Counted from the first letter of the stretch, positions 34,197 to 42,968 are shown. The stretch: 64,000 nt of DNA from Nocardia aurantia (GCF_009604425.1 NZ_WEGI01000010.1:1-64000), one strand, 5' to 3'. The notes: generated from the sequence alone by a model not told the origin. Made by a program: numbers and translations.

Positions 34197-36208
34197 GACA
34201 GGACCCCGATCGACCGGATCCGGTTCGTGAACCAGTCGGTCAGCCAACTCACAGCCGAACGGCCCTGGTCATCGACGACATACCGGTCGTAACTCTGGTG
34301 TGCTCCGGAGGCGAAGAACGTTGCTGCACTTAGCCCTTCGGAGGCGAGTGTCGTCAACGCCGAGGCACCGTTCGCCGCCATGGTGCCGGTCAGCTGTTTT
34401 GCTGCCGTCAGCGCATCGGTTTTCGGCGTTCGATCGGTGCTCGTCGACCACCCGGTGAGGGCATCGACGACGAATCCCGCGAATCCCAGCAGCGTGGGAG
34501 CGAGGTTCAGGACACGGGTACCAATATCGAGAGGATCGGCACCAGCTGCGATCGCCTCTGCGATCTGCCACAGATTCTCCTGTAGACGGCCGACCTGATC
34601 GGCCACACCCTGTATGTCCACATTGCCGAGCAGATCAACCAGCACGGAAATCAGCTGCGCTGCACCGCTGGGATCCGGGATCAGCCCGACTACCCGGGCG
34701 ATCGTATGCAGGTCGACTCCCGCGGCCATCTGCATCAAGGGCGCGAACTGGTTGTTCACCCTCCCGAACAGTTCGTGCAACTGCCGCGCCTTCGTACCCG
34801 GGTCCACGCCGAGGTCCAGTAGCTCCGTGGTGATCCGATGGGCGATTTCCAGCAGATCGGGAATGTTGCCGGCGAACCGAATTGCATTCGAGACCACGTT
34901 CGCTACCTGATCCACCAGCAGCGAAGGCTTCATCACGCTCAGCACCCGTGCCGTGGCATCCAGAGTCTGCGCCGGCCGCCCGGCCAGCACATCTGACACC
35001 GGTGCGATCGCCGCGAGGAGTTGGTCCGTTGCCGCCCGCAGATTCGTCCCGTGGCTGTCGGTGCCAGCGGGGTGCCTCCCGATTATCGAGAGCGCTTCGA
35101 GCGCAGCCGGCAGGTCGGCGCGACCGATTGCGTCCAGGACAACACCAGCCAACTCATCCGGTGAATCAGAGTGCTCCCCCGCCGATTGGCGAACAGCATC
35201 CGGTATGTTCGCCGCCCGCGCCGGCAAGCCGGCCAGTTGGCCGAGAGCCGAATTCAGCGCCTCGACTGCGAGTTGCACTATCTCGGTATCCGGCTGCGTA
35301 GCGTGAGCCTGCGCGGCCAGGCTTTGAACTGCTGCCGGTAGTTCGGTCAGGCTGGATGGCGAGAAGTTCGACTCCAGCGACTCGGCAAGGCTTTGCGGAA
35401 GGGCATCAGCCGAATCTCGACCGGATGCGGCGGTGCTCGTGGGCTGAGAGAGGATCCGCCCCAGTCCGGCGATGATCGGGTGCTGGACGGCATCGGTTGC
35501 GCAGTAGCGGTCGTCGGGTGCGCAGATCTCCGCCGTCACTGCCGATAGTCCGCAGAATCCGCTCGATCGCGTCCCTGCGATACCGTCGCCCGCGACCGTC
35601 GGCCCGACCAGCTTGCCGCCGGCCGTGCCCTGATGCGGATCGGCGACCAGCCCGACAGCCAGAATCCGATCCGCAGCGAGCGGATCACCGGAACAACCTA
35701 TCGAGGCCACCACATCGCCGACCGCGTCCGCACCTTGGCTGTATCCAGCCAGCACGAATTTGGTTGCCGAGCAACGGGACCCGACTTCGGACAGCGCGTT
35801 CCGCACGGCTGTTACGCCGGTCGCCTTGCTATCCCCGTACGGCAGCTTGTCGAACGCCGAAGCCGCATAGCCAGGGAACTGGAAGGCGAATTCGGTACCG
35901 AAGCGACGGGCCAGTTCGGTTGCCACCGGGCCCAGCAATCCCACCGGGACGGACTGATCCGCGGTCGAGTTGGTTTCCCATGTCCCGGGCAGGAAGATCC
36001 CGGCCACAGCCGGACAATCTGACCGAGTCGCGACCTTGGGCGGGGTCGGTGCCGCATTCACGAGCGGAGCGATCCCTGCGCACAGGGCGAGGATGGTGAG
36101 AAGGACGATCGCAGCGATCCGACGGCGCGCCAGTACCTTTCGACGCGGCCGAGCAGCGGTGATTGCCTTCTCGGCGCGCGAAACATATTCGAGTACAGGA
36201 GTATTCAC
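34193..36208 (-). CDS. Cutinase-like serine hydrolase with long helical C-terminal extension
   Basis: This is a 671-residue protein starting at GTG 36208, coupled to the HTH gene by GTGA. A membrane or signal segment (AAIVLLTILALCAGIAPLV near 32-50) is followed by a cutinase fold of about 200 residues. The nucleophile elbow is KFVLAGYSQGADAVGDV, Asp lies in EICAPDDRYC and the likely His in VQHPIIAG. About 370 residues of Ala/Leu-rich helical sequence follow, which is unusual because cutinases normally end after the hydrolase domain. In mycolic-acid bacteria cutinase-like proteins cleave lipid esters, so an outer-envelope role in conjugation is likely. Confidence 0.85.
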   Translation of the reverse strand: MNTPVLEYVSRAEKAITAARPRRKVLARRRIAAIVLLTILALCAGIAPLVNAAPTPPKVATRSDCPAVAGIFLPGTWETNSTADQSVPVGLLGPVATELARRFGTEFAFQFPGYAASAFDKLPYGDSKATGVTAVRNALSEVGSRCSATKFVLAGYSQGADAVGDVVASIGCSGDPLAADRILAVGLVADPHQGTAGGKLVGPTVAGDGIAGTRSSGFCGLSAVTAEICAPDDRYCATDAVQHPIIAGLGRILSQPTSTAASGRDSADALPQSLAESLESNFSPSSLTELPAAVQSLAAQAHATQPDTEIVQLAVEALNSALGQLAGLPARAANIPDAVRQSAGEHSDSPDELAGVVLDAIGRADLPAALEALSIIGRHPAGTDSHGTNLRAATDQLLAAIAPVSDVLAGRPAQTLDATARVLSVMKPSLLVDQVANVVSNAIRFAGNIPDLLEIAHRITTELLDLGVDPGTKARQLHELFGRVNNQFAPLMQMAAGVDLHTIARVVGLIPDPSGAAQLISVLVDLLGNVDIQGVADQVGRLQENLWQIAEAIAAGADPLDIGTRVLNLAPTLLGFAGFVVDALTGWSTSTDRTPKTDALTAAKQLTGTMAANGASALTTLASEGLSAATFFASGAHQSYDRYVVDDQGRSAVSWLTDWFTNRIRSIGVLS

Positions 36209-36456
36209 AGCTCCTCCTGCCGATTCGACTGCTGACGAAGCGTTTCCAGCCACGCGCGTACCTTCGACTCCTCCAGCCGCAGTGGAGCATTGCGCGCTGT
36301 ACCGCTTTTCCACGCCTGTGAGTACAGCTCGTGCCCGGCTGTTCGAAGGTGTCTGATGCGGTCCGGACTGTCCCCGGTTCGAGCGCTGATCTGATAAATA
36401 TTGAGCGCTGGGTCCTTGCGTGGACCCGATGAGCACTTGCCGTCACATTCGGGCAT
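36205..36456 (-). CDS. Small HTH (excisionase-like) DNA-binding protein
   Basis: This is an 83-residue protein with GGGAGGTG before ATG 36456. After a Cys-bearing N-terminus (MPECDGKC) the sequence IYQISARTGDSPDRIRHLRT and LRLEESKVRAWLETLRQQ fits a winged helix-turn-helix of the excisionase/MerR type, where a basic wing follows the first helices. It is coupled to the cutinase-like gene. It could be the excision factor or the operon regulator of the element. The fold is assigned from pattern only. Confidence 0.6.
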   Translation of the reverse strand: MPECDGKCSSGPRKDPALNIYQISARTGDSPDRIRHLRTAGHELYSQAWKSGTARNAPLRLEESKVRAWLETLRQQSNRQEEL

Positions 36457-36609
36457 GACAGCACCTCCCATTCCGGAAAGGAAATATCAATAACTACGGA
36501 CCTCGAGTCCGGTAGCGCGATTCGACTATCGAATGACGTTTCCCGAGTCGAGGCCGCCTCGAGTCCGCGATAACGCGGACATGCGGATCCCTGCCGAAGA
36601 GATGAGCAG

Positions 36610-36906
36610 CTACGTCCCGACACCGGTCTCTCGGCTTATTTCTGGACTCGCCGCAGCGGCGGGTTGCCGATGCTTCCGTACGCCGACGTCCGCCATCCGA
36701 GCGATTCGGGCCGAACCACGTTGCTGTCGACGGGATCTGCGATGTCGCAGCTGCCAGTCCATCATCTCGTCGTACATGCGCTCGTAGGGCTCAGCGAGCG
36801 CTTCGTCGCGACGAAGCGACTTCGGGTTCCGGGAGGTTCGGCTGATGCCAGCGGAATCGGTCCCGCCCGAATCGAATGTTCCCTCGTGCCGAGACGGATT
36901 GCTCAT
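36610..36906 (-). CDS. Small basic hypothetical protein
   Basis: This is a 98-residue protein with AAGGAG six bases before ATG 36906. The middle segment RRDEALAEPYERMYDEMMDW is helical and is followed by the strongly basic RHRRSRRQQRGSARIAR, suggesting nucleic-acid contact. No family is recognised. It is at the promoter end of the conjugation operon, a usual site for small regulators. Confidence 0.5.
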   Translation of the reverse strand: MSNPSRHEGTFDSGGTDSAGISRTSRNPKSLRRDEALAEPYERMYDEMMDWQLRHRRSRRQQRGSARIARMADVGVRKHRQPAAAASPEISRETGVGT

Positions 36907-36907
36907 C

Positions 36908-36994
36908 TCAGCTCCTTCTGGTCGGCTCCCGATCGCGTACCAGTGCGATGCGTTCGTCAATGACGCAACCGAGAAGATAGGTGGAGACGGCCAT
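36908..36994 (-). CDS. Possible 28-residue leader-like peptide
   Basis: ATG 36994 (MAVSTYLLGCVIDERIALVR) has GAGGG just upstream, and its TGA lies one base before the next ATG; its last codons contain that gene's Shine-Dalgarno. The frame is open upstream to 37165. Such spacing suggests a translated leader that couples to the 36610 gene, but nothing else supports it. Confidence 0.3.
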   Translation of the reverse strand: MAVSTYLLGCVIDERIALVRDREPTRRS

Positions 36995-37230
36995 CGACCC
37001 TCGTTCGGCTTGCATCGAATTTCCGGCTGGCGCGGGAAATTCCGTGGGAGGTTTGGTATCGATGGCCGCCTTGCGGCCTGTCATCCGGTTCCGCCAGCGG
37101 GTGCCGGGAAGCGCCCGAAGAGATGGGCGGACCATGAATTTATCGCACGGCACGACCCATCGCAACTACGCTCCGAACATCCCATATCCAACAAGGGAAA
37201 ATTCGGGTGTACGGACGGTCGTGCCGCGGA

Positions 37231-38445
37231 TCAGAATGTCACGGGCAAGCATTCGAGCCGGCGGAAGAACACGCTGCGTCGCCACCGCAGTTCCTCGATC
37301 GGGACGGCCAGTTGCAGGCGAGGATGCCGCTGGATCAGTTCCGCTACCGCGATGGTCGCCTCGACCTTCGCCAGGCGTGCACCCAGGCAATGGTGAACAC
37401 CGACTCCGAAGGACATGTGCCGAACGGTTCGGTCCGGATCGAAAACGTGCGGGTCGTTGACGGTCTCCGGATCATGGTTCGCGGCCAGTAGGGATACCAG
37501 GAGTAGCTCGCCGCGACGGATACGCTGGCCGTCCACATCGACATCGGTGTGCGCCTGGCGCAGCGTCGTCACCGGCAGCGGAGGGTCGGTGCGCAAGGTC
37601 TCGTTGATCACCGAGGCCAGGTGCTCGGGCTCGGCGCGAGCTCGGTCGAATTCGTTCCGATCGCGTAGCAGGGCCAGCAGGGTGCCGAGGATCAGATTGG
37701 AGGTCGTTTCGTGCCCGGCGATCAGGAGCAGTGCCACGGTCGAAAGCGCTTCCTTGAGGTCGACCTCGCCGGTGGCCATCCCGGCACCGAGAGTGGACAT
37801 CAGGTCACCACGGGGCCGCCACCGTCGGGCAATGAGGCGCGGAAGGATGAGCCGCGTGAAATCTAAACCCGCCGTACGCAATTCGGATGAATTCGCGACC
37901 GTGACATCGGACAGAACCTGCGAGGACCGCTCGATGCGCAGTCGGTGGGAGGCAGGGATGCCCGTGATGTGGCAGATGATCGCCACCGGCAGCGGGCCGG
38001 CCAGTGTCGTGGCGAGGTCGATAGGTGTCGACGGATCGATCTTGTCCAGCAACTCGTCGGTGAGTGCCTGGATGCGCGGGGTCAGCGCCGTGACTGCCTT
38101 CGGCGTGAAGTGATCGGCGACAGCTGCCCGCAGCCGAGTGTGGTCCGGCGGGTCGCTGCCGAGCATGTGCGTGACCACCCACTCGGTGCCGTACCTCCGT
38201 GCGCGGGAGCGTAGCCCGACCCGGTGCTCGTCGGCGGTGGTCACCCCGAGCATGGTGTCGCGGCCTTTCCCGATCCGCGGATCGGTCAGCACGTTCCGTG
38301 CCAATTGGTCGCCGGTGATCAACCAACCGTGTACTCCGGACGGCGTCGTGAACCGGTGCAGGGATCCTCCGGCGTGCACATCCCGGTAGAAGCCGTGCGG
38401 GTCCCGAAAGTACTTGTCACCGAAGATCACGGTTTCCGTCGGCAT
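37231..38445 (-). CDS. Cytochrome P450
   Basis: This 404-residue soluble bacterial P450 starts at ATG 38445 (MPTETVIFGDKYF). The I-helix oxygen-binding motif LLLIAGHETTSN lies near residue 235, the ExxR pair in VINETLRTDPPL near 275, and the haem ligand loop MSFGVGVHHCLGARLA with its Cys near 345. All hallmark residues are intact. The substrate is unknown and no ferredoxin or reductase gene is adjacent. It is divergent from the DUF5593-like gene (51 bases apart) and lies between the conjugation operon and the recombinase, so it is probably cargo of the element. Confidence 0.93.
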   Translation of the reverse strand: MPTETVIFGDKYFRDPHGFYRDVHAGGSLHRFTTPSGVHGWLITGDQLARNVLTDPRIGKGRDTMLGVTTADEHRVGLRSRARRYGTEWVVTHMLGSDPPDHTRLRAAVADHFTPKAVTALTPRIQALTDELLDKIDPSTPIDLATTLAGPLPVAIICHITGIPASHRLRIERSSQVLSDVTVANSSELRTAGLDFTRLILPRLIARRWRPRGDLMSTLGAGMATGEVDLKEALSTVALLLIAGHETTSNLILGTLLALLRDRNEFDRARAEPEHLASVINETLRTDPPLPVTTLRQAHTDVDVDGQRIRRGELLLVSLLAANHDPETVNDPHVFDPDRTVRHMSFGVGVHHCLGARLAKVEATIAVAELIQRHPRLQLAVPIEELRWRRSVFFRRLECLPVTF

Positions 38446-38496
38446 TGTTACCCCTGGTTCAGCGATCCGTGGAAGGTGAGCACGCAAGATAACAGT

Positions 38497-39522
38497 ATGG
38501 GCGAGGTAATCTTACGGCAGCGTGATCATGCGCAAGCACCCGATTGGCTTCTCATCGAGACCCTCGGGGAACTGGACGGTAACTACAACATCGTCGCGTG
38601 GGGCATTCGTCCGAAGGAGTTCCTCCCGATCGGGAAAGTTGTGAAAGGCGCCGCGCCCAGAATTCGCCAGGTCATCTCTGCGGTAGCCGCATCCGGACAG
38701 CCCCTGTCCCTCGGTGACGGCGGACGATCCGTGGAGGCGTACCCCCATATCGTGGAAGGCCGGCTGCACAGCGTGCAGGTTTGGCTGGGCACTGCCAACC
38801 AAACTCCGCCGCCTCGGCCCCGAGCGGGCGCCTGGTACTTCGACCTGACCACTATGACGTCCGTGTCCGGGGCGGAATGGGCTGTGATGGCTGGCATCAG
38901 CGGCGAGAACGGTCGCTATCGCCGGTCCATCGCCGACATGTTCGCGCAGGTCCACACCGATCTAGGGGAACTCGCCGCGATCAAGAAGATCATCACCGCT
39001 GTGCCGGGCACCGTCCACCAGGGCATCTGGACGGTCAAACTTGCCGATGGCTCGAGTTTCCGCTCGTACTTCTCGTGCCGCATCTACGAAGAGCTCATCG
39101 ACGGCCAACCTCACCGGCTGGCACGAGGCGTCAGTCAGGAGATCGCCGCCGGACCGACCGGCGAGCCGGAACCCCTGATCCTGCTCGAACATCGGGTCAT
39201 GGAAGCGCAGATCCCGGCAAACGAATACCACGCCGTGTTGAACCTGCAGAACCTGCAACTCATTCGATGGGTACGGGGATCTTCGATCCCGGACCGCGTG
39301 GCGTGGCGATGCCGCGACGGCGAGCCTCGGCCCGAAGTCCATCCCGAGGACCGGCGAAAAATGATCGACATGGCAAAAGGGCTGGCGCGTTCCAGCACGA
39401 GCGGCCGCTTGCGAATCCGGGGCGTCGATGGCTCGTGGATTCCGATCATTGCCCAGGCCTTCCTGGTCGCCGTCGACCAGGAGACCACTGCCGGACTCGT
39501 CAAATTCACGATGGACAACTGA
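38497..39522 (+). CDS. DUF5593/PAS-like protein
   Basis: This is a 341-residue soluble protein. Its start is ATG 38497, with an in-frame GTG at 38476 possible. The N-terminal half (WLLIETLGELDGNYNIVAWG, HSVQVWLGTANQTPPPRPRA, GAWYFDLTTM) resembles the DUF5593 proteins common in Nocardia and Rhodococcus, with a PAS-like layout. The second half (GTVHQGIWTVKLADGSSFRS, VKFTMDN) may be a second PAS/GAF-like module. The ligand and partner are unknown. It is paralogous to the next gene and transcribed away from the P450. Confidence 0.7.
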   Translation: MGEVILRQRDHAQAPDWLLIETLGELDGNYNIVAWGIRPKEFLPIGKVVKGAAPRIRQVISAVAASGQPLSLGDGGRSVEAYPHIVEGRLHSVQVWLGTANQTPPPRPRAGAWYFDLTTMTSVSGAEWAVMAGISGENGRYRRSIADMFAQVHTDLGELAAIKKIITAVPGTVHQGIWTVKLADGSSFRSYFSCRIYEELIDGQPHRLARGVSQEIAAGPTGEPEPLILLEHRVMEAQIPANEYHAVLNLQNLQLIRWVRGSSIPDRVAWRCRDGEPRPEVHPEDRRKMIDMAKGLARSSTSGRLRIRGVDGSWIPIIAQAFLVAVDQETTAGLVKFTMDN

Positions 39523-39689
39523 TACTTGCCTTCGCTCGATTCGTGTATATGATCCGATATGCGCAAACCCCGTCTCGAATGAGCGGGTCCGGCGGCGGTC
39601 GGTATCACGTGGACCGTGCTTGGCGGCGCGTTCACGCCAGTGGCATCAGCCCATGGCGTCAACACACCTGCCGCCGAGAGGAACCCGAA

Positions 39690-40892
39690 ATGAGCGCACC
39701 CATCCATCAGACCCCAGCCTCGTTGGCAGCGCGGTCCGACAACCAACCGCACCGGGGGCCGCGCCTGCCGAAATCGACCGGTCACAAGGCGCTGCCGGAA
39801 CCTCGACTGCGCTGGGCGATCGTCGAAACCTTCGACAGCTCCGGCGAATACAGGTTGATCTTCGACGGTCCATACCCGCGGCACTTCACCAAACCGAACC
39901 GCCTCACCATCGGCTGCGTACCCAATGTCGGCCGCCTGGTTCCGAGTCTGATTATCCAGGTTGTTCGCAGCCGCCGTTCGTACAGCGAGCAGACCCCGCT
40001 GTCGGACGGCCGACCGCTGCAAATCGTCGCGCATCCCGTGTTCGCTCCGTCCGGAGATGTCTATGCGGTCGCCCTATGGGCCGGCACAGCGGACGAAGAG
40101 GTGCCATCGTGCCCGATCGTCGGAGTGGTCGAGTGGACGCAAACAGGCGTCGGCTACAGCACGCCCGCGGCGCGCGAACTCCTCGGCAATTCGGCGGATT
40201 CCACCGGTCTCTGGACAATCCCCGGGCTGCTGTCCAAAGTCGATCGCTTGGACGATCGCGCCGGATTCCTCTCGCTCTTCGACCTCATCGCGCCCCAGGA
40301 CGAGTGGATCGGATTCGCCACCGTCACCCGAGCAGACCACACGCGTCGCCATATCTACATCGCCGCGCGAGCTTTCGGCCGGCACCCTTATCGCACCGTC
40401 CGTTCGATCGGCTACGACATCACCGAAATCCTCCCGCCGCCCACACCCAGTTCCGACGCTGCGACCGTACGGAACCTTCCGATACCCGAGGGACATGCCA
40501 TGGCTGTCGCCGATCTGCGGAGCGGCATCGTCCATCAATGGCTTACCAACGCAGACGATCCACAAGCTGGTTGGTCCCATCACCGTCCGGAGATTCACCC
40601 CGCGGATACTCGAACCATCACCGATACTCTCATCGACCTACTCGCCCGTGCCTGCGATCCGGTGGCGCCCACAGCCTCGACTCGCGCTCGCATTCGTTTC
40701 GACGCGAATGCCGACTGGATAGAACTTCACGGACAATGGCGCCTCATCTACTGCGGCGATCGACCGCAGGCGCTCATCGATATCACCACGGAACTGCCGG
40801 TACCACCGGTCGCAGTCTCGGAGTGTGCAGAGTGCCGACGAACGTCGAGCAGTGGGGCTGATGCCGAGCCATCGAGCATCGCACCGTCCTGA
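39690..40892 (+). CDS. DUF5593/PAS-like protein, paralogue of previous gene
   Basis: This is a 400-residue protein with AGAGGAACC before ATG 39690. Shared features with its neighbour are RLRWAIVETFDSSGEYRLIF, VYAVALWAGTADEEVPSCPI, GLWTIPGLLSKVDRLDD and EGHAMAVADLRSGIVHQWL. Two PAS-like units are likely, followed by a C-terminal tail with CAECRR. No output domain is visible. The pair probably works as paired sensors or as adaptors; function is not known. Confidence 0.68.
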   Translation: MSAPIHQTPASLAARSDNQPHRGPRLPKSTGHKALPEPRLRWAIVETFDSSGEYRLIFDGPYPRHFTKPNRLTIGCVPNVGRLVPSLIIQVVRSRRSYSEQTPLSDGRPLQIVAHPVFAPSGDVYAVALWAGTADEEVPSCPIVGVVEWTQTGVGYSTPAARELLGNSADSTGLWTIPGLLSKVDRLDDRAGFLSLFDLIAPQDEWIGFATVTRADHTRRHIYIAARAFGRHPYRTVRSIGYDITEILPPPTPSSDAATVRNLPIPEGHAMAVADLRSGIVHQWLTNADDPQAGWSHHRPEIHPADTRTITDTLIDLLARACDPVAPTASTRARIRFDANADWIELHGQWRLIYCGDRPQALIDITTELPVPPVAVSECAECRRTSSSGADAEPSSIAPS

Positions 40893-41044
40893 GGGCGCGT
40901 CGGCAATCCCTTCCAGCCGTGTAGCTAATTTTCAGCAAGCAATCGGTGCTTGCGTCTTGCCGGGAGATCGAGGAGGTTGGATGCCGCCCAGTGCCAATGA
41001 CTTTCGGATCGACATCGCTCTCGGACTCCATCGGGCTCTTTCGT

Positions 41045-41197
41045 ATGGGTAACCGTCAACGTCTGCAGGTAGGCGAATCCCGTGAGCATCATGTGACGGT
41101 GGAGAGCGATACCCGCGAGCCTCTGGACCTTCGGAGGCTGAGCCGGGCTGTCATTGCGCTGGCGAAGGAATCGTCGACTCGCGAGGAGGCTCCGTGA
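41045..41197 (+). CDS. Small protein coupled to the serine recombinase
   Basis: This is a 50-residue protein from ATG 41045 (MGNRQRLQVGESREHHVTVE) whose end DLRRLSRAVIALAKESS resembles the short helical proteins that often precede large serine recombinases in actinobacterial mobile elements. The stop overlaps the recombinase GTG (GTGA at 41194-41197). It may modulate recombinase synthesis or act as directionality partner. Too small to assign firmly. Confidence 0.55.
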   Translation: MGNRQRLQVGESREHHVTVESDTREPLDLRRLSRAVIALAKESSTREEAP

Positions 41198-42888
41198 AAA
41201 GTAGTGGACTTCCCGAGCCCGCAGTTGCATACCTGCGTGTTTCGGACAAGAAGCAGTTGAATACGGCTATCGACATCGATCCGGACGGCAACTCGATTGC
41301 GACGCAGCGCGAGACCATCGAGAAGCGCGCCCACACGTTGCCGGCGAATATCGTGAAGGAGTTCGTCGAACCCGGCGTGTCCGGTCAGTCGATCGAGAAG
41401 CGCCCGGCATTCCAGCAGATGCTGGACTATCTCCGTGAGCATCCGGAGGTCAGGTATGTGATCGTCTATATGCGGTCGCGTGCGTTCCGTAACTACATCG
41501 ATGCTGCGATCACCAAGCGGCAGCTCGATCTCATGGGCGTGCAACTGATTTCGGCGAAAGAGGACTTCGGTCAGGGCATCTATGCCGACATGATGGCGGC
41601 GATCACCGATATCTTTAACGACACCCAGAACCGGTTGTCCGGTCAGGACATCAGCACCAAGATGTTGCACAAGGCCATGAACGGTGGCACGTGTGGCCGG
41701 GCGAAGATCGGATACATCAACGCCCGAGTGGACATCGAGGGTCGCCAGGTGAACACGATCAGGATCGACCCGGAACGCGGCCCGCTGGTCGTGCGGGCGT
41801 GGGAGCTGTACGCCACCGGGGATTACACGATCGAGGATCTCGAGGCGACGATGGCCGATCTCGGTCTCACCAGCCGGCCCAGTGGTCGCCATCCGGTCGC
41901 TCGGCCGGTGTCGGCGGGGACTCTGCACACCATGCTCAGCGATCCGTACTACGTCGGGTATGTCGAGTGGAAGGGAGAGACCTACCCGGGGCGTCACGAA
42001 CCGCTGATCGGTCACGATCTGTTCGAGCGTGTGCAGGAGGTTCTTCGGCATCGCAGCGCGAACGGGAGTCGTGACCGAGTTCACAACCACTATCTCAAGG
42101 GTGGCCTGTTCTGCACACGGTGCCGCGACAACGGGGAGACCTCCCGGCTGGTCTACAGCAAGACCACCGGCCGCAACGGCACCCGCTACGCCTATTTCGT
42201 CTGCCGCCGTTCCCAAGCCGAGCTGTGCGACCTGCCGAGCCTGCCGGTGGAGATGGTCGAGGACGCGATCGTCGAGCACTACCGTGCGCTGCAACTGCCG
42301 GCCGATTTCGTCACCGAGACCCGGGCGTTGCTGACCGGGGTCCTCGATGACGAGCAGGCCAATGTGCGGGAGATGCACAGCAATCTGAACCGGCAGCTGA
42401 AAGAGCTGGCAAGCAAGGAAAGCCGGCTGATCGACCTGGTCGCCGACGGGACCATTCCGAAGGACAAGGTCCGGGCGAAACTGCTCGAGCTCGAAAACCA
42501 GCGCAAGCGGATCCAGGCCGGACTCGTCGACACGTCGGAGCAACTGGCACTCGGGGTGAATGTGCTGCGGCAAGCGATCGATCTCATCGCCGACCCGTAT
42601 GCCCTCTACCGGGACGCGGGCCCGGAAACTCGCCGGCTGCTCAACGAGACGTTCTACGAGCGCCTCTACATCGACGATCGGGATGACACGACGACGACTC
42701 CACGTGTCGCGGCGGACCGGACTCCGATCTTCGCCGACCTCCATCGCGCCGCTCGGACCTGCCGGTCCGGCGCGTCCGGAATCGGACAAAAAAGAAGGCC
42801 TCATCCGCACAAGCGAACGGGCGCTGGTTCGAATAAGGCTCTTGCGGTGGTCCCAGCTGGGATCGAACCAGCGACCTCTCGCGTGTGA
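41194..42888 (+). CDS. Large serine recombinase (site-specific integrase)
   Basis: This is a 564-residue protein. The resolvase domain begins AVAYLRVSDKKQLNTAID with the catalytic Ser near residue 17, and continues IVYMRSRAFRNYID and GVSGQSIEKRPAFQQ. A recombinase domain follows (GRAKIGYINARV, TLHTMLSDPYYVGYVEWKG), then the zinc ribbon (FCTRCRDNGE and FVCRRSQAELC) and a coiled coil (LNRQLKELASKESRLIDLV). It cuts and rejoins attachment sites. The last roughly 35 codons (from about 42785) overlap the probable tRNA-Val terminator and the gene itself, ending VVPAGIEPATSRV, so the native C-terminus may end earlier. Confidence 0.93.
   Translation: MKSSGLPEPAVAYLRVSDKKQLNTAIDIDPDGNSIATQRETIEKRAHTLPANIVKEFVEPGVSGQSIEKRPAFQQMLDYLREHPEVRYVIVYMRSRAFRNYIDAAITKRQLDLMGVQLISAKEDFGQGIYADMMAAITDIFNDTQNRLSGQDISTKMLHKAMNGGTCGRAKIGYINARVDIEGRQVNTIRIDPERGPLVVRAWELYATGDYTIEDLEATMADLGLTSRPSGRHPVARPVSAGTLHTMLSDPYYVGYVEWKGETYPGRHEPLIGHDLFERVQEVLRHRSANGSRDRVHNHYLKGGLFCTRCRDNGETSRLVYSKTTGRNGTRYAYFVCRRSQAELCDLPSLPVEMVEDAIVEHYRALQLPADFVTETRALLTGVLDDEQANVREMHSNLNRQLKELASKESRLIDLVADGTIPKDKVRAKLLELENQRKRIQAGLVDTSEQLALGVNVLRQAIDLIADPYALYRDAGPETRRLLNETFYERLYIDDRDDTTTTPRVAADRTPIFADLHRAARTCRSGASGIGQKRRPHPHKRTGAGSNKALAVVPAGIEPATSRV
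42791..42847 (-). terminator. Probable terminator of tRNA-Val(CAC), inside the recombinase 3' end
   Basis: On the minus strand, the sequence after the tRNA forms nested stems (CGAAC...GTTCG inside CCGCAAG...CTTGTGCGG) and ends in CCTTCTTTTTT, a rho-independent pattern. On the plus strand the same DNA is read as recombinase codons. Confidence 0.5.
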
Positions 42889-42919
42889 GGCGAGCGCTCT
42901 CCCGCTGAGCTATGAGACC
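42848..42919 (-). tRNA. tRNA-Val (CAC anticodon)
   Basis: The minus strand gives a seven-base-pair acceptor stem (GGTCTCA with TGGGACC), TAGCTCAGCGGGAGAGCG D-arm, anticodon stem CTCGC/GCGAG around CTCACAC (anticodon CAC), and a T-arm with GGTTCGATCCC. The CCA end is not encoded; the discriminator is A. The recombinase frame ends inside it, and it is the likely integration target. Confidence 0.95.
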
Positions 42920-42968
42920 GTGCGGGTGTTCTGAAGTGGGCTTTGGTTGCCGCTCCGAACGAGATGGA

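Larger units (their letters stand above)
18431..42800. mobile_element. Putative integrative conjugative element (approximate limits)
   Basis: A single-direction block of type IV secretion genes (18431-36906), then cargo, then a large serine recombinase beside tRNA-Val at 42848, forms a coherent integrative element. The right edge is placed near 42780-42800, where recombinase coding merges with what looks like the tRNA downstream terminator. The left edge is not defined: I found no second copy of the tRNA-Val 3' end in the window, and the element could extend left past the CRISPR-Cas genes. No relaxase is recognised, so mobility is inferred. Confidence 0.55.

Noticed and set aside
38781-39689. 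Upstream extension of the 39690 frame through the previous gene
   Set aside because: It overlaps a well-supported DUF5593-like gene in another frame. A Shine-Dalgarno before ATG 39690 gives a better start.
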